NCBI GenBank assembly: GCA_937960715.1
Contig: CALGOO010000051.1
Coordinates: forward strand, 1 to 34,150
Direction: 5' to 3'
Source: an uncultured Candidatus Competibacteraceae bacterium
GTDB lineage: Bacteria > Pseudomonadota > Gammaproteobacteria > Competibacterales > Competibacteraceae
DNA: 34,150 nucleotides
In this document: one piece after another, positions 16,285 through 23,425 of the stretch
Position numbering within the stretch: position 1 is the first letter of the stretch
Layout: each line of letters starts with the position of its first letter
The notes under the pieces: model-generated
Databases searched by the model: none
Told to the model about the DNA's origin: nothing
The model's input: only the letters and a program-made list of their open reading frames with translations
Translations under genes and position numbers: made by a program

Positions 16285-16312
16285 ATTATACCGGCCGCGC
16301 CTGATTCCGCAA
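16285..16312 (-). promoter_or_regulatory. Sigma-70 promoter of the small RNA
   Basis: Minus strand: -35 TTGCGG (16307-16312), 16-base spacer, -10 TATAAT (16285-16290, perfect consensus). The expected start is near 16278. A perfect TTGACA at 16322-16327 lies 31 bases from the -10 and is too far to pair with it. Confidence 0.75.
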
Positions 16313-16414
16313 CTTTATTCATGTCAAGTTCTCGCCTCGATTTTCCAGCTTGACAAGCAGACCGCGTTCCAGCGGAAATCACAACCCAAGCCCATGATTG
16401 CCCTCGGCACAACA

Positions 16415-16753
16415 TTAACGCGACATACGGGACTGGCGAAGCGCCTCCACCATCACCGCCAATCCGGTCAACGCCAGCGCGGCGACGCTGACCGACAACG
16501 CAATCAGCGCGTTGCTCAATCCTTCCAGGGGTAATTGGCCAGCAACGCCTCGACGAAGGGCCGGGCCCGCCGGCAGTGCGGGCAAATCCGCGTCCAGAAA
16601 AACATAGAGGTGAATCTATGGCTCGCCGGTCGGGGTTCGGGTCAACCACCACTCCGTCGGCGCGGGTGAAGCCGCCCAGGCGGAAGCGCCGGGAATCCAT
16701 GCCCAAACCAGTGGCGGACCGAACAACAACCGGATCGGACGAAACCGCGCCAT
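16415..16753 (-). pseudogene. Decayed exported thioredoxin-like membrane protein
   Basis: From an ATG at 16753, 11 bases after the pdxH stop, the frame encodes a signal-peptide-like N-terminus (LLFGPPLVWAWIPGASAWA) and EWWLTRTPTGEP, then hits TAG at 16616-16618. The same frame then continues to a TAA at 16415 with a hydrophobic helix, ALIALSVSVAALALTGLAV. In another frame the middle part reads FFWTRICPHCRRARPFVEAL, a thioredoxin-like CPHC segment. The simplest reading is an ancestral exported CxxC protein broken by a nonsense change, frameshifts and probably an internal deletion. The family cannot be named safely, and short functional peptides are a less likely alternative. Confidence 0.45.
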
Positions 16754-16764
16754 GGCAGCGGAAT

Positions 16765-17409
16765 TCAGGGCTCCAGCCGTTCCAGCAACCAACCGCCATC
16801 GGTTCGCCACCGATAGCGCAGCCGGTCGTGCATCCGACCATGCCGACCCTGCCAGAATTCCAACGTCTCCGGTCGAACCCGGTACCCTCCCCAATGGTGC
16901 GGCATCGGGATATTGTCGTCCGGATATTGCGCGTTCAGCGCCTGAAAACGCTCATCCAAAACTTGCCGATTGGCCACCACCTGGCTCTGCCGCGACGCCA
17001 GCGAACCCAACCGGCTTTCACGCGGTCGGGTTCGAAAATAGGTCTCGGACTCGGCGGGTGGAATTTTGCCGACGGTTCCCTCCACCCGAACCTGCCGCTC
17101 CAGTTCCAGCCACGAGAACAACAGCGCGGCGTGGGGATTGGCCGCCAGTTGCTGGCCTTTGTCGCTACGATAGTTGGTGTAGAACATGAAGCCGTCGGCA
17201 TCGCATTCCTTAAGCAGAACCACCCGCGCGTAAGGGCGGCCCGTCCGGTCGGCGGTGGCCAGCGCCATGGCGTTGGGCTCGGGCAGTTGCGCGTTGATCG
17301 CTTCCCCCAGCCAGCGTTGAAACTGCTTGAGAGGATCGGGGTCGACGTCGGCCTTGTTCAAGGCTCCCCGAGCATATTCCCGACGAAGCCTGGCGAGGGA
17401 TTGATTCAT
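16765..17409 (-). CDS. pdxH: Pyridoxamine 5'-phosphate oxidase
   Basis: FMN enzyme that oxidises pyridoxine/pyridoxamine 5'-phosphate to pyridoxal 5'-phosphate. It has 214 residues (E. coli 218). Signatures: N-terminal LARLRREY, ALATADRTGRPYARVVLLK, GFMFYTNYRSDKGQQL (FMN phosphate contacts), ASRQSQVV, and the C-terminal VRPETLEFWQGRHGRMHDR and RLEP that close the substrate site. It is a full-length single gene with ATG at 17409. The decayed thioredoxin-like gene follows within 11 bases on the same strand. Confidence 0.96.
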   Translation of the reverse strand: MNQSLARLRREYARGALNKADVDPDPLKQFQRWLGEAINAQLPEPNAMALATADRTGRPYARVVLLKECDADGFMFYTNYRSDKGQQLAANPHAALLFSWLELERQVRVEGTVGKIPPAESETYFRTRPRESRLGSLASRQSQVVANRQVLDERFQALNAQYPDDNIPMPHHWGGYRVRPETLEFWQGRHGRMHDRLRYRWRTDGGWLLERLEP

Positions 17410-17644
17410 GACGGTTCCGGCTTTCCGCTACTACTGGGCGTTGAGGACCGGCCGATTATAACCCTTTCGCCCGCGCCGTTCGCGCATAACCCGCGATCAT
17501 CGCCCCGGCGGCGGCGCGCGGAGTGCTAACATAACCATGCGCTACCGAAACCGCGCCCTGGTTCACGGCACGCCTTCAGCTCCATCCACGCCTGGCTTGC
17601 GCCCAAAGATAAAGAATACTCAGAACTTGATAAGGGAGATGCTC

Positions 17645-18550
17645 ATGAATCACCTCAAGAAACTGCTGTTGCTGGCGACGCCAGCGCTGTTGTCCAGCCC
17701 GATCACCCTGGCCTTCGAAGGCGCCCAGCAATACCCGCTCGGCGCCGAGAACTTCATGGCCGGCGCCCTACCTCCCCCCGGTAACTACTTTATCAACTAT
17801 CTGATCCACTACCAGGGTGACTATCGCGACAACGAAGGCAACCAGTTTCCCCCAGGAGATCCTGTGGAGATCAAGGTAACCGCCGACGCCCTGCGCTACA
17901 TCTACGTCAGCAACCATAAGATTTTCGGCGGTGACTGGGGGATGCACGCCATCGTCCCGTTGGTTTACCAAAAACTGAATACCCCAGATCCCACCCTGGA
18001 CAACGACTGGGTCTTCGGCCTCGGCGACATTACCATCGGCCCGATCATCATCGGCTGGCACTTCCCGCCCGACTGGCACATCACCGTCGGTCTGGACATC
18101 TACCTGCCGACCGGCAAGTGGGACGAAAACGACCCTACCCAACGTATCGGCTCCAACTTCTGGAGCTTTGAACCGATCTTCGCCTTCACCTACCTGAACC
18201 AGAGCGGTTTCGAAATCTCGGCCAAGCTGATGTACAACATCAAAACCGAGAATAACGATACTGACTACCAGTCCGGTGATGACTTTCACATAGACTATCT
18301 GATCGGCCAGCATTTCGGGCCGTGGGCGGTGGGCCTGGGCGGTTATTACCTCAAGCAGACCCAGGACGACGAGCTGGACGGCCAGAAGGTCGGCCCGGAC
18401 GGCAACCGCGCGCAGGTCTTCGCCTTCGGTCCAGCGGTGAAGTACGACTACAAGGGAATGAGTTTTATTGGAACCTGGAACCACGAAACCGGAGTCGAGA
18501 ATTCTTTCGAGGGCAACAAATTCTTCTTCAAGTTCATCACCGCCTTCTAG
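17645..18550 (+). CDS. Outer-membrane MetA/SphA-family protein (phenol degradation meta-pathway type)
   Basis: A 301-residue exported protein. The start is the ATG at 17645, with AAGGGAG 6 bases upstream; the frame opens earlier at 17537. Signal peptide: MNHLKKLLLLATPALLSSPI, likely cut after TLA. The mature part has many alternating aromatic/hydrophobic strands (HITVGLDIYLPTGKWD, FEPIFAFTYLNQSGFEIS, FHIDYLIGQHFGPWAVGLGG) and ends in Phe, as outer-membrane barrels do. The conserved start GAENFMAGALPPPGNYF and LPTGKWDENDP fit the MetA_deg/SphA (COG4313) family. Members sit near aromatic-degradation genes or act as putative transporters. No such pathway is nearby, so the substrate is unknown. 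Confidence 0.8.
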   Translation: MNHLKKLLLLATPALLSSPITLAFEGAQQYPLGAENFMAGALPPPGNYFINYLIHYQGDYRDNEGNQFPPGDPVEIKVTADALRYIYVSNHKIFGGDWGMHAIVPLVYQKLNTPDPTLDNDWVFGLGDITIGPIIIGWHFPPDWHITVGLDIYLPTGKWDENDPTQRIGSNFWSFEPIFAFTYLNQSGFEISAKLMYNIKTENNDTDYQSGDDFHIDYLIGQHFGPWAVGLGGYYLKQTQDDELDGQKVGPDGNRAQVFAFGPAVKYDYKGMSFIGTWNHETGVENSFEGNKFFFKFITAF

Positions 18551-18876
18551 ATACCCGCCCCGGCTCCACCGGTTCTCTCCGGTCGGCGTGGAGAGAACCG
18601 AAGTGGGTCGGTCGATTGCAAGCTACCCGATCAAGCCCGCCTCCTTCGGTCGCTCCCCGCAAGACTATTCCGCATTGCAGCAAAAATCATCTATACTCAT
18701 TCGTGGTTGAGTGACCATTGCGATCTTCGAAACCATCCGTCATCAACTAATATACTCTAGCGTGGCGGTCGGATTTTTCGGGAACGATGTCCGCATAGAA
18801 CCAACAATAGGCTAGAGCATCGAGCAGGCGCGTCCGACCTGCAAGGGTTGTCGATTACAGGTGAGAGGTTAAAACC
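18551..18876. other. Intergenic 326 bases: hairpin and possible promoters
   Basis: It contains the hairpin at 18570-18600, then an AT-richer zone (18660-18770) with two TATACT -10-like boxes, neither with a good -35 at 16-18 bases. The long untranslated stretch before the small protein at 18877 may be a leader. No gene was recognised. Confidence 0.35.
18570..18600 (+). terminator. Perfect 11-pair inverted repeat after the MetA-like gene
   Basis: CGGTTCTCTCC/GGAGAGAACCG with a 9-base loop, 19 bases after the stop at 18550. There is no T-tract, so it is a putative terminator or a 3' stabilising hairpin. Confidence 0.45.
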
Positions 18877-19056
18877 ATGCGTGGCATGCACAAGTTCCAG
18901 CATCCGTTCATTTGGTTCGAGCGCGGCGGTTGGTGGTTCCGGGTGTTCGGCGAGGGCTTTGGTCCTTATCCAGAGCTAGCCGAAGCCCGTTATTACCTGC
19001 TGGTCATCCAGGGCTTGAGCCGGCAACTGCATACCGTCCTGTCCAAGCAGGCCTGA
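18877..19056 (+). CDS. Small 59-residue hypothetical protein
   Basis: ATG at 18877 with GAGAGG about 9 bases upstream, stop at 19054-19056. The product begins MRGMHKFQHPFIWFERGGWW and contains FRVFGEGFGPYPELAEARYY. It is rich in aromatic residues and ends in an amphipathic helix (LLVIQGLSRQLHTVLSKQA). There is no signal peptide or membrane helix. The WWFRVFGEGFGPY pattern resembles short beta-sheet modules in small bacterial proteins, but I do not recognise a named family. It lies 46 bases before the next gene on the same strand and is probably co-transcribed with it. Function unknown. Confidence 0.65.
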   Translation: MRGMHKFQHPFIWFERGGWWFRVFGEGFGPYPELAEARYYLLVIQGLSRQLHTVLSKQA

Positions 19057-19102
19057 GTTTGCCCCCCGTCAACGCCGGGGAAGGGAAACGCGGAACCGGC
19101 CC

Positions 19103-20074
19103 ATGATCGACGAAGCCTTGGCGGCCCAAATTCACACCGCCGTCGCCGAGTCGACCCGACAGTACCTGGCCGACCGTCGGGCGCGCGTGGACGCCTTCAC
19201 ACGGCGACACTATTCGTTCCAGGGCGCCCTGCGCGTCAACCGCCGCGCGCTTGGCCTGGATTTGGCGCGCACTCCCCTCAACGTACTCTGGGCCATTCCG
19301 CACCTGCTGGCGCGCGGCGGCGCGAAGCTGAGCCGCATGTTCCGCCTGGCGGGACTCGCCCACTGTCTCGACCGTCTACCCCCGGGTTTCAAAACCGATG
19401 TGGAACGCGAAATCGAGTGGCTGATCTACAGCGAACTGCTGGAACTGCCCTTCGATCAGGCGGGACAGCATTGTACCCGGGACGCGCTGCTGGAAACGAT
19501 CCTGGCGCACCCGACCATCAGCCAGTTACTGATTCCCGATTTGCTCCGCCTGGACGAACTCGCGCAGCACCGAGATTTCCGGCGGCGGCTCGAAGACTAT
19601 CTGCTCACCTACACCAGCAACCGCGCGGCGGCGGCCGATCTGTCCGGCTCCCTGTTGAGCCTGGCCGCCGGCGCCGCCACCTTCAAGCAGTTCACTCCCG
19701 GCACGATGGCGATTGGCGGCGCCGCCGCGACCGCCATCGCCAATCAATTGGCCATCGCCAATTTCATGCTGGGACCGACGCTTGGCTCGCTCTATTACAG
19801 CCTCTTTCCGGCCACGGTCTCCACCGGCCTGCTAGTCGCCACCACGGGTGGATTGATGTTGGCGGTGGGGGTGCTGAGCGCCGGCGCCGGCGTGGTCGCC
19901 GATCCCCTTCAGCAGGCGCTGGGATTGCATCGGCGCAAGTTGATGAAACTGCTGGATGCGCTCGAACGGGAACTGACCGGCCAGGGCGGCGACTACCGGC
20001 TGCGCGACGCCTATGTCGCGCGCGTCTTCGACCTTTGGGATTTGCTGCAAATCACCACCCGCGCCCTGGGTTGA
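19103..20074 (+). CDS. Hypothetical protein with two hydrophobic segments (DUF6635-like)
   Basis: A 323-residue protein. The N-terminal part is soluble and Arg-rich (QYLADRRARVDAFTRRHYSF; GALRVNRRALGLDL). The middle has helical segments, and from about residue 170 there are Ala/Gly-rich hydrophobic stretches (GSLLSLAAGAATF; GGAAATAIANQLAIANFML; LLVATTGGLMLAVGVLSAGA) that look like a membrane hairpin. The C-terminus (KLMKLLDALERELTG...ARVFDLWDLLQ) is again helical and soluble. I associate this layout with the uncharacterised DUF6635 group, from memory only. No catalytic motif is seen. It follows the 59-residue protein by 46 bases and is convergent with the ribosomal operon. Confidence 0.7.
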   Translation: MIDEALAAQIHTAVAESTRQYLADRRARVDAFTRRHYSFQGALRVNRRALGLDLARTPLNVLWAIPHLLARGGAKLSRMFRLAGLAHCLDRLPPGFKTDVEREIEWLIYSELLELPFDQAGQHCTRDALLETILAHPTISQLLIPDLLRLDELAQHRDFRRRLEDYLLTYTSNRAAAADLSGSLLSLAAGAATFKQFTPGTMAIGGAAATAIANQLAIANFMLGPTLGSLYYSLFPATVSTGLLVATTGGLMLAVGVLSAGAGVVADPLQQALGLHRRKLMKLLDALERELTGQGGDYRLRDAYVARVFDLWDLLQITTRALG

Positions 20075-20108
20075 AGCGCGCTTCGAAAGCCGCTCGACCC
20101 AGACGAAA

Positions 20109-20130
20109 AAGCCGGACCAATGCCCGGCTT
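20109..20130 (-). terminator. Terminator of the ribosomal alpha operon
   Basis: Minus strand: AAGCCGG/CCGGCTT stem with loop GCATTGGT, then TTTCGTC; 25 bases after the rplQ stop. It may also end the convergent plus-strand gene. Confidence 0.75.
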
Positions 20131-20154
20131 CGCGAAAAAATCCCTATCCGCTGG

Positions 20155-20529
20155 CTAATCGACCACCGCCTGGGGCCGATCCACCAGTTCGACGTAGGCC
20201 ATGGGCGCGTTGTCGCCATTGCGAAACCCGCACTTCAAAATACGCAGATAGCCGCCTGGCCGCGTCTGATAGCGCGGTCCCAGCTCATTGAACAGCTTGG
20301 TGACCACATCCCGGTCGCGCAGGCGGGCGAACGCGAGCCGGCGCCGGGCCACGCTGTCCTCCTTGGACAAGGTGATCAGCGGTTCGGCGACCCGCCGCAA
20401 CTCCTTGGCCTTGGGCAACGTGGTCCGAATCAGCTCGTGGGTGAACAGCGAAACGGCCATGTTGCTGAACATGGCCTTGCGATGGCTGCTGGTGCGATTG
20501 AGTTTGCGACCGGCGTTGCGATGGCGCAT
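20155..20529 (-). CDS. rplQ: 50S ribosomal protein bL17
   Basis: 124 residues starting MRHRNAGRKLNRTSSHRKAM, the conserved bL17 N-terminus; ELVDRPQ lies near the end. It sits near the exit of the peptide tunnel in the large subunit. The frame is open upstream to 20622, but the ATG at 20529 matches the family start. Last gene of the alpha operon, 67 bases after rpoA and before the terminator at 20109-20130. Confidence 0.97.
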   Translation of the reverse strand: MRHRNAGRKLNRTSSHRKAMFSNMAVSLFTHELIRTTLPKAKELRRVAEPLITLSKEDSVARRRLAFARLRDRDVVTKLFNELGPRYQTRPGGYLRILKCGFRNGDNAPMAYVELVDRPQAVVD

Positions 20530-20596
20530 GACAATGATTCCTTGAAACTTGAATGAAAAAGGGCTGGGCGCAGGGAAAGCGGACCACGCCCGCCCC

Positions 20597-21709
20597 CTAA
20601 TCGTTCTCGATGTCCTCGCCACCCGTCCCGGCTCGTTGCCCCAGCCGGGGAAAGGACGGTTTATCCGTCTCCGTCGTCTCGAAGGTCAGGCTCGCGCGCC
20701 GCGCGGCGGCCCGCTCCTCGGATTGCTCCAGGTTCAGACCCGGCGGTGGCCAATTCTCGACTTTCATGCCTAGCGCCAACTTGAATTTGGCCAATACATC
20801 CTTGATCTCGGTCAGCGATTTCTTGCCAAGATTCGGGGTTTTCAGCAATTCCGCCTCGGTTCGCTGCACCAGATCGCCGATATAATAAATGTTCTCCGCC
20901 TTCAGACAGTTGGCCGAGCGCACGGTCAACTCCAAATCATCCACCGGCTGCATCAGGACCGGATCGATATCCACCGGTGGCGGCGGGATCGGCTCGTCTC
21001 TCTTACCCCGCAGATCCACGAACACCGACAATTGATCCAGCAAAATCCGAGCCGCCGTGCGAATGGCGTCCTCGGGGTCGATGGCGCCGTCGGTTTCCAG
21101 CATCAGCACCAGCTTGTCTAGATCGGTTCGTTGTTCGACGCGGGCGTTCTCCACCCGGTAGCTGATCCGCTCGACTGGACTGAAGGACGCATCCAGCCGC
21201 AGCCGCCCGATCGGCCGGCTTTCGCTGTCCGCTCCTTCCCGCTGGGTAACCGGCCAGTAACCGCGCCCGCGCGCCACCTTGAGCTTCATGCTCAACTCGC
21301 CGCTCTTGGTCAGATGCGCGATGACATGCTGTGGATTGATGATTTCGACCGCGTGGGTCCGTTCGATGTCAGCCGCCAACACCGGCCCCGGTCCTTTCTT
21401 GATCAGCGACAGCGTGGCCTCAAAAGCACCCTCCTGCAACGTGATCGCCACCCCTTTCAGATTGAGCAGGATATCGATCACGTCTTCCTGCACACCCTCG
21501 ATGGTCGAGTACTCGTGCAGCACTCCTTCGATTTCACACTCGATGATCGCGGCGCCGGGGATCGAGGACAACAAAATCCGCCGCAAGGCGTTGCCGAGCG
21601 TATAGCCAAAACCCCGTTCCAGCGGCTCCACGGTCACTCGCGCCCGACGCGGATCGAGTTTTTCCACTTCGACACGGGTCGGTTTCAGCAAATCAAATGC
21701 GCCCACCAT
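20597..21709 (-). CDS. rpoA: RNA polymerase alpha subunit with extended C-terminus
   Basis: 370 residues against 329 in E. coli. The N-terminal assembly domain is standard (LERGFGYTLGNALRRILLSS; STIEGVQEDVIDILLNLKG). The C-terminal DNA/activator-binding domain has LELTVRSANCLKAENIYYIG and PNLGKKSLTEIKDVLAKF. After the usual end ENWPPP there are about 45 further residues, rich in Glu, Arg, Ala and Thr and ending GGEDIEND, which E. coli lacks. The tail is likely disordered; whether it contacts regulators is unknown. The gene lies between rpsD and rplQ as in E. coli. Confidence 0.97.
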   Translation of the reverse strand: MVGAFDLLKPTRVEVEKLDPRRARVTVEPLERGFGYTLGNALRRILLSSIPGAAIIECEIEGVLHEYSTIEGVQEDVIDILLNLKGVAITLQEGAFEATLSLIKKGPGPVLAADIERTHAVEIINPQHVIAHLTKSGELSMKLKVARGRGYWPVTQREGADSESRPIGRLRLDASFSPVERISYRVENARVEQRTDLDKLVLMLETDGAIDPEDAIRTAARILLDQLSVFVDLRGKRDEPIPPPPVDIDPVLMQPVDDLELTVRSANCLKAENIYYIGDLVQRTEAELLKTPNLGKKSLTEIKDVLAKFKLALGMKVENWPPPGLNLEQSEERAAARRASLTFETTETDKPSFPRLGQRAGTGGEDIEND

Positions 21710-21729
21710 CCGTTTGTCCTCGGCATCGC

Positions 21730-22353
21730 CTACTTGGAATACAGCTCCACGACCAGGGATTCATTAATGTCCGCTGGCAGGTCGGCGCGGTCGGGAATCC
21801 GCTTGAACACACCGCTCATCTTGCCCGCGTCCACCTCCACCCAGTCCACGAAGCCGCCATGGCCCTGGGCCAATTGCAGCGCGTACTGAATGCGGGTCTG
21901 AGTTCGGCTTTTCTCGCGAACCGCGACCACATCCTCTGGCCGAACCTGGTAGGAGGGAATGTTGACTCGCTGACCGTTGACGGTGATCGCCCGGTGCGAA
22001 ACCAGCTGCCGGGCCTCGGCGCGGGTGCTGCCGAACCCCATCCGGTACACCACGTTGTCCAGCCGGCATTCCAACAGCCGCAACAGATTCTCGCCGGTGG
22101 AACCCTTGCGCCGGGCGGCTTCCCTGTAGTAATTGACGAACTGCCGCTCCAGGACGCCGTAAATGCGGCGCAACTTCTGCTTTTCGCGCAACTGCAAGCC
22201 GTAGTCCGACAACCGGGGACGGCGGGCGCCATGCTGGCCCGGCGGTCGCTCCAGATTGCACTTGGATTCCAGCGCCCGAGCGGCGGACTTCAGGAACAGG
22301 TCCACGCCTTCCCGACGACTGAGCTTGCACTTGGGGCCAAGATATCTCGCCAC
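21730..22353 (-). CDS. rpsD: 30S ribosomal protein uS4
   Basis: 207 residues, MARYLGPKCKLSRREGVDLF onward, with the S4 RNA-binding domain (RLDNVVYRMGFGSTRAEARQ, VSHRAITVNG) and the C-terminal NESLVVELYSK. It is a primary 16S rRNA binder. In E. coli it also represses the alpha operon by binding near the rpsM start; whether that applies here was not tested. It lies 20 bases upstream of rpoA. Confidence 0.98.
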   Translation of the reverse strand: MARYLGPKCKLSRREGVDLFLKSAARALESKCNLERPPGQHGARRPRLSDYGLQLREKQKLRRIYGVLERQFVNYYREAARRKGSTGENLLRLLECRLDNVVYRMGFGSTRAEARQLVSHRAITVNGQRVNIPSYQVRPEDVVAVREKSRTQTRIQYALQLAQGHGGFVDWVEVDAGKMSGVFKRIPDRADLPADINESLVVELYSK

Positions 22354-22368
22354 GATGAAACTCCTGAG

Positions 22369-22758
22369 CTAGACGCGACGGCGCTTGGGAGGACGACAGC
22401 CGTTATGCGGAATCGGCGTGACATCCATGATACTGATGATCTTGAAGCCGGCGGCGTTCAAAGCGCGCACGGCGGACTCCCGACCCGGCCCCGGACCGTT
22501 GACGTTGACTTCCAGATTCTTGACGCCAAACTCCTTGACCGTTCCGCCCACCCGCTCGGCGGCAACCTGCGCCGCGAACGGCGTGCTCTTGCGGGAACCT
22601 CGAAACCCCGATCCCCCCGAAGTAGCCCATCCCAGCGTATTGCCCTGCCGGTCCGTGATGGTGATGATGGTATTGTTGAACGAGGCGTGGATATGGGCGA
22701 TACCGTCCACGACGTTTTTCTTGACGCGCTTACGCGTCTTGGTAACCGGTTTTGCCAT
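22369..22758 (-). CDS. rpsK: 30S ribosomal protein uS11
   Basis: 129 residues with HIHASFNNTIITITDRQGN, GFRGSRKSTPFAAQ and the C-terminal DVTPIPHNGCRPPKRRRV typical of uS11, part of the platform of the small subunit. It lies in the alpha operon between rpsM and rpsD with normal spacing. Confidence 0.98.
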   Translation of the reverse strand: MAKPVTKTRKRVKKNVVDGIAHIHASFNNTIITITDRQGNTLGWATSGGSGFRGSRKSTPFAAQVAAERVGGTVKEFGVKNLEVNVNGPGPGRESAVRALNAAGFKIISIMDVTPIPHNGCRPPKRRRV

Positions 22759-22800
22759 GCTCCGACCTATGCCAGGGGAATTTCGGGATTTTCCGATTGC

Positions 22801-23157
22801 TTACTTGCGAATCGCGCGACGCGGACCCTTGCGCGTGCGGGCGTTGGTGCGGGTGCGCTGGCCGCGCACCGGCAGACCACGCCGATGCCGCAGGCCACGA
22901 TAGCAACCGAGGTCCATCAATCGCTTGATGCTCATCGACACCTCGCGGCGCAAGTCGCCTTCCACGGTGTACTTGGACACTTCGGCGCGCAGGGCGTCCA
23001 CCTGGGCTTCGCTCAGATCGCGGACCCTGAGGCTTGGGGAGACATTGGCCGCCACGCAAATCCGCTGGGCGCGGGTCTGGCCAATGCCGTAAATGGCCTG
23101 CAGCGCGATCACCGCATGCTTGCTGACCGGAATATTGATACCTGCAATACGGGCCAT
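22801..23157 (-). CDS. rpsM: 30S ribosomal protein uS13
   Basis: 118 residues starting MARIAGINIPVSKHAVIALQ, with RGLRHRRGLPVRGQRTRTNA near the end. It contacts the head of the small subunit and P-site tRNA. First gene of the alpha operon block; GGGAGAAAGGC precedes the ATG, and a promoter candidate lies about 45 bases upstream of it. Confidence 0.98.
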   Translation of the reverse strand: MARIAGINIPVSKHAVIALQAIYGIGQTRAQRICVAANVSPSLRVRDLSEAQVDALRAEVSKYTVEGDLRREVSMSIKRLMDLGCYRGLRHRRGLPVRGQRTRTNARTRKGPRRAIRK

Positions 23158-23202
23158 GCCTTTCTCCCATCACGCCGGGCGCTCGCCACGCAAAGAAGCG
23201 AG

Positions 23203-23231
23203 AATTTAATTCAGCCGGCGACGTAAATCAA
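23203..23231 (-). promoter_or_regulatory. Candidate promoter of the alpha operon (rpsM onward)
   Basis: Minus strand: -35 TTGATT (23226-23231), 17-base spacer, -10 TAAATT (23203-23208); four of six matches in each box, in the rpmJ-rpsM gap. This is where E. coli has its alpha operon promoter. Confidence 0.5.
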
Positions 23232-23248
23232 TAACGACCATTGTTCTT

Positions 23249-23362
23249 TTAGCCCTGCCGCTGTTTGTGGCGAGCGTCCGTGCAAATCACCCGAACCACG
23301 CGATCGCGGCGAATGATCTTGCAGTTGCGACAGATTTTCTTTACCGAGGCGCGTACTTTCAT
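23249..23362 (-). CDS. rpmJ: 50S ribosomal protein bL36 (zinc type)
   Basis: 37 residues starting MKVRASVKKICRNCKIIRRD and ending RHKQRQG. The zinc ligands Cys11, Cys14, Cys27 and His32 are all present, so this is the zinc-binding form. It is the smallest large-subunit protein. It lies between secY and rpsM, as in E. coli. Confidence 0.97.
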   Translation of the reverse strand: MKVRASVKKICRNCKIIRRDRVVRVICTDARHKQRQG

Positions 23363-23384
23363 CAATGGGTTCTCCAAACTTGAA

Positions 23385-23421
23385 ACACCGCGCGAGGGCG
23401 GTGTGCGATCCAATACGGATC
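23385..23421 (-). other. Two hairpins between secY and rpmJ
   Basis: ACACCGC/GCGGTGT (7 pairs, 6-base loop) and GATCC/GGATC (5 pairs). On the minus strand the larger one is followed by TTCAAGTTT. Possible partial terminator or processing site at the end of the spc block. Confidence 0.45.
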
Positions 23422-23425
23422 GTGC

